A DNA stretch of 64,000 nt from Dryocosmus kuriphilus (Eukaryota; Arthropoda; Insecta; Hymenoptera; Cynipidae), in assembly GCA_038277395.1 (NCBI GenBank), contig CM076193.1, positions 146,185,813 to 146,249,812 on the forward strand, read 5' to 3'. Numbering within the stretch: the first letter of the stretch is position 1; each line of letters starts with the position of its first letter. Below, piece after piece: positions 58,269 through 64,000 of the stretch. Position numbers and translations under genes: made by a program. The notes beneath the pieces were generated by a model. That model was not told where the DNA came from, made no database searches, and worked only from the letters and a program-made list of their open reading frames with translations.

Positions 58269-60698
58269 TTATGAGTTCAATTTTCTGATTAAAGGGAAAT
58301 AAGAATTATTTAAAAAATAGATATCTTCTTTCTTATTAATGTTATTTGAATTACATTTCATGTAGGTCATTTCCAAGATCAATCTCTTATAATAATTTTG
58401 TTCATGATCAACTATAATAGTCTCGTGCCAATTAAAAACATGGTTGTAGGTATTCTGGTGTTTCACAACAACATTTTCTTCATTTTTATTATTTTTATGT
58501 TCTGTAATGCGGGTTTTAAGAGAACTCTTAGTTTCACCTATGTAAGTTGCTGGGCAATCCTGACAAGAAATTTCATAAACAATATTAGTGAAATCTCATT
58601 TTTTAGTAATATCTTTCCCTAATTTTATAATTGAATTTAAACTCCTTTTTATTAAAGGGATAGTAACAATATTATATTGATTTAAAACATTAGCTAGGTG
58701 GAAAAATTGTGAGTTAAATGGTAAAGAGACTTTAGGAGCTTGAATGTGTGGTATATTTTATGAAATTTTATTATTTACACTCGCGCTGTATTTTATTTTG
58801 TTTAATCTAATTTTGATGTGATCCTGGATAAATGTCAGAGGGTAATTATTATTTAGTAAAATATGTAGAATTTTATCTAAATTGTTATTATGGAATTTTT
58901 TTTGAGATAATAGTATTGCACGGTCCACTAAATTGAATACGATATTCTTTTTTTGTTGCATTGGATGATTGGAAAGGTAGTTTATTAATCTGTTGGAAGA
59001 GGTGGATTTTTGAAACCAATTAGTAATTAAATAATTATCCAGTCTAATTAAAGTAAGATCTAAGAAGTTGATAAGATTATTCTCTTGTATTTCAAAAGTA
59101 AACTGCATGTCTTTATTATAGGAATTGAAAATATTAATAATGGAATCTATGTGCTCTCTATTTATGCACAAAATAGTGTCATCCACGTAACGATAATAAA
59201 ATATAGGACAATAATTATAAGAATTGTAAAATTTATTGAGACAATCATTTTCCAAATCTTCCATGAATATCTCTGCAAACAAGGGTGAAATGGGAGAGCC
59301 CATAGGAGTACCATGGATTTGTTGGTAAAAAACTTCATTAAAACTAAAAAAGGTATTGTCATATAGAAATTTAGTGCAATCGATAATATCATTAAATGGG
59401 ATTTTTACAATTATTGTGAATATCTAAAATCCTTCTGTCAAAACTATCTCTGACTAAATGAAAGGTACGCTAGTGAATAACGATTTTGCATCTAAAGAAA
59501 GTAAAACATGGTCTTTATCTAATATGACATTTTCGAGTTTTTTTTTAAGATCAAAACTGTTATTGATATGTGATTTTGGAGGCTTGATACCTTTTTTTTA
59601 ACTCATCATAAACCCTTTTTGCCAACAAATGTGTAGGACTGTTGATAAGAGAAACAATAGGTCGAAGAGGACAATCTGCTTTGTGAATCAGAAGGCCATA
59701 ACACTCAGCCAAAACTGTATTCGTCAAAGTAAGTTCCTTTTTATGGTAAAGGTGATCAAGGAATCCATTCTGGTTTAAATTTCGAAGGATTTTAGAAGTT
59801 CTCTCTTGAAGGGACTTTAATGGATTAGATTTTATTTTGGTATAAGTGACGGGATCTGATAAAAGAAAATGCATTTTAGAAACATAATCAGATTTTTTAA
59901 GACATACTGTAACATTTCCTTTGTCCGAGTTAGTAAAATAAATATTTGGGTTGTTTTTTAAGAAAATTTTGGTAGATTTTAGTTTATTGGCATATTCTCT
60001 GTCTTCTTTAGAGATGTGAACTCTTTTGTTTTTTAAAGAGTTGTTAATATGATTAACTATTTTGTCTCTGATTTCTTCTTTAATGTTATTATTAAAATTT
60101 GAATTTTTCAAAGTAGTTTCTAAATTTTTTATTGTATCAGTAATATCATGATTTGAAATGTTGGTAGAAATAATATTATATTTGGGTCCTAAGGCTGCAA
60201 TGTCAACCACATCATTTGGAATTTCTAAATCTGTTAAATTTTAAACCAATTTTCTTTAAATGATTTATTAGTGATGTTACAATTTGCTGTTTTGGGAAGA
60301 AGGGATTCAAATTTTTTAAAGAATCTAAAGTTCTGTTTTCTAATGATAGAATTAAATTTTAAATCTGTGAAGTAAAAGAAATCTTTTATGAGGCTATTGT
60401 CCATGTTAGAGTTCAAGATCTGTTGTTTAATATTAAATAATGTCTTATTCAAAAAATTGATATGGAAATGTATAACACGAATAGAAAGTATGAAAATCTT
60501 ACGTGAATATATATTGTTAAAATTATAGAAATTTTTTTTGCAACTGTTACTATAAAATTCGAAACTTTTGTTTTGATGATCACAGAAATTAGAAAAATGT
60601 TTCGGAATTAAATCATTTCTTCTGCATGTTAATAAGAAATGTCGTCTAGAAGTAGCTTCAGCTAATTGTCGATTGATGTTCATCCAATTTTTTAACAT
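58269..60698 (-). pseudogene. Penelope-like reverse transcriptase with GIY-YIG domain (element B), broken
   Basis: Blocks on the minus strand, 5' to 3': an N-terminal region (MLKNWMNINRQLAEA...), then KADCPLRPIVSLINSPTHLL (RT motif 1-2), DHVLLSLDAKSLFTSVPF (motif A), HGTPMGSPISPLFAEIFMED (motif B), YYRYVDDTILCI (motif C, YVDD) and FLDLTLIRLDNYLITNWFQK. The GIY-YIG nuclease reads IVYEISCQDCPATYIGET, then LKTRITEHK. Penelope-like elements use this nuclease for target-primed integration. A stop separates the first block from the second near 60233, and further frame changes lie at about 59560, 59400, 58755 and 58600. The catalytic Asp pair is present. Confidence 0.87.
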
Positions 60699-60809
60699 TT
60701 TCGTCGTGTTAGTTCCAATTTTTAAGGTAAGAATATTTTTCTGCTATAACCATTGTTCTTATTGTTGTTTCCAATCTTGTACAAACCAAAGGATCTTTAA
60801 ATATATAGC

Positions 60810-60843
60810 CTGATGAGGTTGGTAAATCCATGACCAATGAAAC
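60810..60843 (+). ncRNA. Hammerhead-like ribozyme motif, element B right arm
   Basis: Same motif as in the left arm, CTGATGAGGTTGGT ... ACCAATGAAAC. One stem base differs (C to T), leaving a G-U pair. Confidence 0.55.
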
Positions 60844-60910
60844 GTTGCAAAAGTAAAGGACTCTCTTCACTTATTTACTCTCCTTAAGATCGCACAACCT
60901 AACTATGTAC

Positions 60911-61430
60911 AGAAGCTATACATCTTTTTAAAAAATGGTTTGAAACAAAACAGATCCTTTTGAGATGAACAAGTTTGCTTCTAAACACTTTTTTGGTATT
61001 GCGCATAGTTTAGTCGGACAATTGAATTTTTGATTATTTAAAAAACATTTTCAATTGTTAAAGCCGGAACTGTTGGTAAAAAATGGCTGGTTTTTTTCTG
61101 ACTCAGAGAGTCTCAAATCGATATGATTTGATGAAAACCAATTATATCAAATTTTACATAAAACTAATACCTTCTCATTTAGGATGAGAATGAAATTAAT
61201 TTGTTTAGTGCATGAATGCACCCATGAGCGATCATGAAGGAAATACGGATAAAGAAGCGCCTAGAAGCGTCTACCAAGAGTGAAACCAGTCGTTCCGATT
61301 TCGACTGACGCACAATGATGATAACAAAAAAGTACCTCTGAACAAATCAGTTTTCTGCGTACAATTTTTATTTGATTTTCAAGTTTAAAAAATGAAAGCT
61401 CATTAAATTCCGCAGGAAACGGAATACAAA
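60911..61430. other. Spacer, no gene seen
   Basis: AT-rich sequence between element B and E2 without recognisable repeats. Confidence 0.4.
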
Positions 61431-62342
61431 CACTCAGAAAAAAGGTTGGTTGTCACATCTATTTTTTGTTGGTTAAGAAATAGTTGGTTAGAATACCTGA
61501 TCAGAGTGATTGGCCAACTGAGGCAGATAGTCACAGTGACCATTTTAAAGTGTAGCGCGCTAGTTGATCACTATATCATTGGGTTGGTTCCTGCATCCTC
61601 TGTATAGAAAGCGCAAATAATGCGTTGGTCAGGACAGCCAATTCCTTTGATGAACGTTTGTAGACGTTCAGTGTTGGAGCCATATTGTCGTTTGGAGCCA
61701 GTTGTCATCAGTAGCGAGTCGTGTCTGCAGTGTTTTTGTGAATTGTAAATTGTATCCAGTATTATGTCATTTCAAATCACTAGCCATGGACCAAAATACT
61801 ATGAAATTTTTAAATAGCGTACAACTGTCCTGTTTGATCGACAAGTGCACCAATTTTTTTCACCTTGAAGCCTCATATATGTTATGACATGCTACAACAT
61901 TTTTCATATAAAACGTTTTGCTTCCTTTTCTTGTATATTTTTTTACATGTACGTATTTTTAAAATAAATGCTTTATCTCGCGTGTGTCGTATTAGAAATT
62001 TATTTTTATTTTGAAACAATCTTGTGTGCGAATAGCGTACACCGTAGTGCGATACTAACCTCAAAATGTCACTAATAAGTTCGACAGAACGGCTTCCAAG
62101 TTATTGGTGTATCGATTCTTCACACCAAGCTATTACTTCGTCTATTGTACTCAGTTGGCTGACACAGTTAACTTATTGCTCCGTTGATCCTTCTAAGTTA
62201 GTTGACACAACCAATTTCGGCCTATAACCATTAAAAGCGGCTGTCTCCACCAACTAATTAATGGGATGGCTCCCCAGAGTCCAACTAAATTTGATACCAC
62301 AACCATTTCTCGGGTCACTCCATCCAATCTTTTCTCTGAGTG
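61431..62342. mobile_element. CACTCAGAAAAAAGG-terminus non-autonomous element (E2)
   Basis: Termini CACTCAGAAAAAAGGTTGG and, inverted, CACTCAGAGAAAAGATTGG; AA on both sides (61429-61430, 62343-62344). TTGGTTG/CAACCAA-type words are scattered inside both ends: about 61446, 61470, 61485, 61510, 61580 and 61623 on the left, about 62150, 62198, 62205, 62249, 62281 and 62299 on the right. 912 bp. No recognised gene. Confidence 0.72.
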
Positions 62343-62871
62343 AATAGTTTTAATCTAAAATTGTAACAAGTTAAACATTTATTTTTAAGTAAAAAGTTGT
62401 CAATGTCAATCACACAGTTGTTGTTAAAATACAATGTTTCACATCAATTAGCGATCGATAAGATATTTACAGGGGGAGGTATTTTTTGACCCCACTGTGT
62501 AGCGCTGCAATGAGCATTAATGAAATTTAGACCCGGCTAGCATTATCCGCGCTCGAAATTTAAATCAATGCTGTTCAGTTCCTACCGGTCGCCTTTAGAA
62601 TCGATTTAAAGCGTCGCGCTTGATCGCGTGCGGATCATACGGTTTCGTAAGATGGGAAAATGGTTGCTTGATAAATGTCAATCTTTTGCGAGTTACTCTC
62701 GGTTTTGGTCCGCTTCGATAAATTAGGTCAATTGAATTCGCAATGCTCCATAACACACGTAATTACACCGAAAAATGTCACATAAAAACACAGAGGATTA
62801 TAAAATCAGTTTTATACTTTTTATGTGTTTTATAATATTTATGTAACATCTTCAAGAAGATCGTACCCTCA
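62343..62871. other. Spacer, no gene seen
   Basis: AT-rich spacer with one further CACCGAAAAATGTCACAT word at 62767 that resembles an element terminus, but I found no partner. Confidence 0.4.
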
Positions 62872-63498
62872 CATGGAAAAAAATGGATAGTTTAAACAAA
62901 AAAATACTGAAAAATCAAAATCAAAGAAACTAAAATATATTTGAGAAAAGTAATTTTTGTTTTTGAAGCAGCCAACTGTGTCCCGGACTCATGAATTTTC
63001 ATATCTTCGAATTAGCTATCTGACTTCGTGCGAGAATCAAATGTCTTCCAAAAATTAAACGTCACGTTGAATTTTTTGGTTATTAAGAAATATGGAGAAA
63101 TGTTTATATGTTCGAATCCAAGTTATTAAACAATACAGAAATTCAAAACCAAGTTCTGCTATCGATTGACAATTATTTTTAATTCGATTAGGCCTTTTTA
63201 AATCTTTATAAATTTAGCGTAAACTGAGAAATCAATTATAAATTTCAAACCTCTGTTAACATTATTCTTATTTAATTGGCGCTATATTCAGACTTCCAAC
63301 GTTTTGATTTCAGCTATATATGTCATATCTTTGCTTTAGCGATTAAAAATCTGATGCATTAATAATAATAGTAAAAATAAATTATAATGAAAATCCCTAT
63401 TTTCAAGATTTTGCTGATGTCGTTAGTTCATTTCCAACGATATTACTGTCCAAATCAATGATAAATATCGTTAATTCAGCTATAAATTTTTTTCCGTG
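62872..63498. mobile_element. CATGGAAAAAAAT-terminus non-autonomous element (E4)
   Basis: Left CATGGAAAAAAATGGATAG and right, inverted, CACGGAAAAAAATTTATAG; CA on both sides (62870-62871, 63499-63500). 627 bp, AT-rich, no gene. Weaker than E1-E3, because the subterminal repeats are less clear. Confidence 0.55.
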
Positions 63499-64000
63499 CA
63501 CGAAAAGATATTATAGGATAATTAGTATAGGCCTATACTTATTTTCATAATGAATTTTCTATAATTATTTCGCGATTATAGGAATCATTATAAAAAATAT
63601 TATAGGAAAATAATTAAATGCTTAAATAATGTGTAAGTATTGCAAAAATAAATTCAAAAAGTAGGGAAAATATGATTTAATGTTTACTGTGGGTCACAAT
63701 TACGTGAAAATTGTCATTTTAATGAGAATTAATCACATTATTAGAGCAATTAAAAATTTAATATGTAATCAATATTACAGCCCCCTCCCCCCCCAAAAAA
63801 AAGAATTATCATGTCCAGCAGGCTACAGTATCATACTCTTATGTATTTTGACCCGCTGAATACGAATCCGGAAACGAAATCTTTATCTTACATAAATTTT
63901 ATAAGAAAATTGACGTGTTTGGAAATTTCTTTGAAACAACGTTAGGAGCAATAATGAAGTTCTAGAGACTTCTAATATTAAAAAAAAAAATTCCGTCGCC
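63499..64000. other. Terminal spacer, no gene seen
   Basis: AT-rich, with a short C-run (63780-63796). Confidence 0.4.

Larger units (their letters stand above)
55508..60910 (-). mobile_element. Penelope-like element B with inverted terminal repeats, interrupted by element A
   Basis: The outer arms 55508-55700 and 60717-60910 are inverted copies (TAGTTAGGTTGTGCGATCTT, GGTCATGGATTTACCAACCT and others). Between them, on the minus strand, lies a Penelope-type reverse transcriptase with a C-terminal GIY-YIG endonuclease (58269-60698). The 3' side is interrupted by a second Penelope-like element (55934-58106). Both arms carry a hammerhead-like motif, as known for Penelope-like pLTRs. Confidence 0.85.

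Noticed and set aside
1..64000. tRNA genes
   Set aside because: No segment was seen with convincing A and B boxes and a cloverleaf fold; a covariance-model scan would settle this.

Overview
The window looks like AT-rich insect nuclear DNA (eukaryotic; possibly Hymenoptera, but the order is a guess). It contains one protein-coding host gene, spliced and on the minus strand, and a long stretch upstream of it that holds almost only repeats. The gene is the insect ovo/shavenbaby (svb) transcription factor. Eight coding exons between 15383 and 1175 join in phase, with consensus or near-consensus splice sites, into one 865-residue reading frame. Exon 1 encodes the conserved N-terminus beginning MPKIFLIKNRLHQQQ. 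The last two exons encode the four-finger C2H2 DNA-binding domain. Intron 1 is 10.9 kb and holds degenerate minisatellites but no recognisable gene.

Upstream of the gene (15.4-64 kb) I find no other host protein gene. This agrees with the large upstream regulatory desert known for svb in Drosophila. In order the region holds: two related foldback MITEs (16.4-17.3 and 18.2-19.0 kb); a 1157-bp tandem duplication with runs of up to 48 C (19.4-21.7 kb); an inverted pair of Penelope-type terminal repeats around a (TA)n tract (22.8-23.8 kb); a palindromic MITE (28.7-29.3 kb); a 21-monomer, 163-bp satellite with an 8-monomer higher-order repeat (30.7-34.1 kb); a 5S-rRNA-derived fragment (39.7 kb); a Tc1-like element whose transposase has DD38E spacing (39.9-41.6 kb); a mariner (41.8-43.1 kb); a 1.4-kb foldback element (43.2-44.7 kb); a second mariner (44.7-46.0 kb); a 5'-truncated Jockey-like LINE (46.1-49.8 kb); a CATGATGTGCAT-rich minisatellite split by a MITE (53.1-54.7 kb); and one Penelope-like element nested inside another, both with GIY-YIG domains and hammerhead-like motifs (55.5-60.9 kb).

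Four elements (37354-38352, 53684-54460, 61431-62342, 62872-63498) share one design: CACNG or CATGG at the tips followed by an A-rich stretch, 2-bp target duplications, and at least in three of them a private short motif repeated inside both ends. Their interiors look unrelated. They resemble non-autonomous CACTA/Mirage-type or Tc1/mariner-type transposons and are the most coherent candidate for an undescribed group here.

Every transposase or reverse transcriptase seen is broken by stops or frameshifts, so the mobile elements are probably relics, apart from possible mobilisation in trans. All calls come from reading the sequence; no database search was run.
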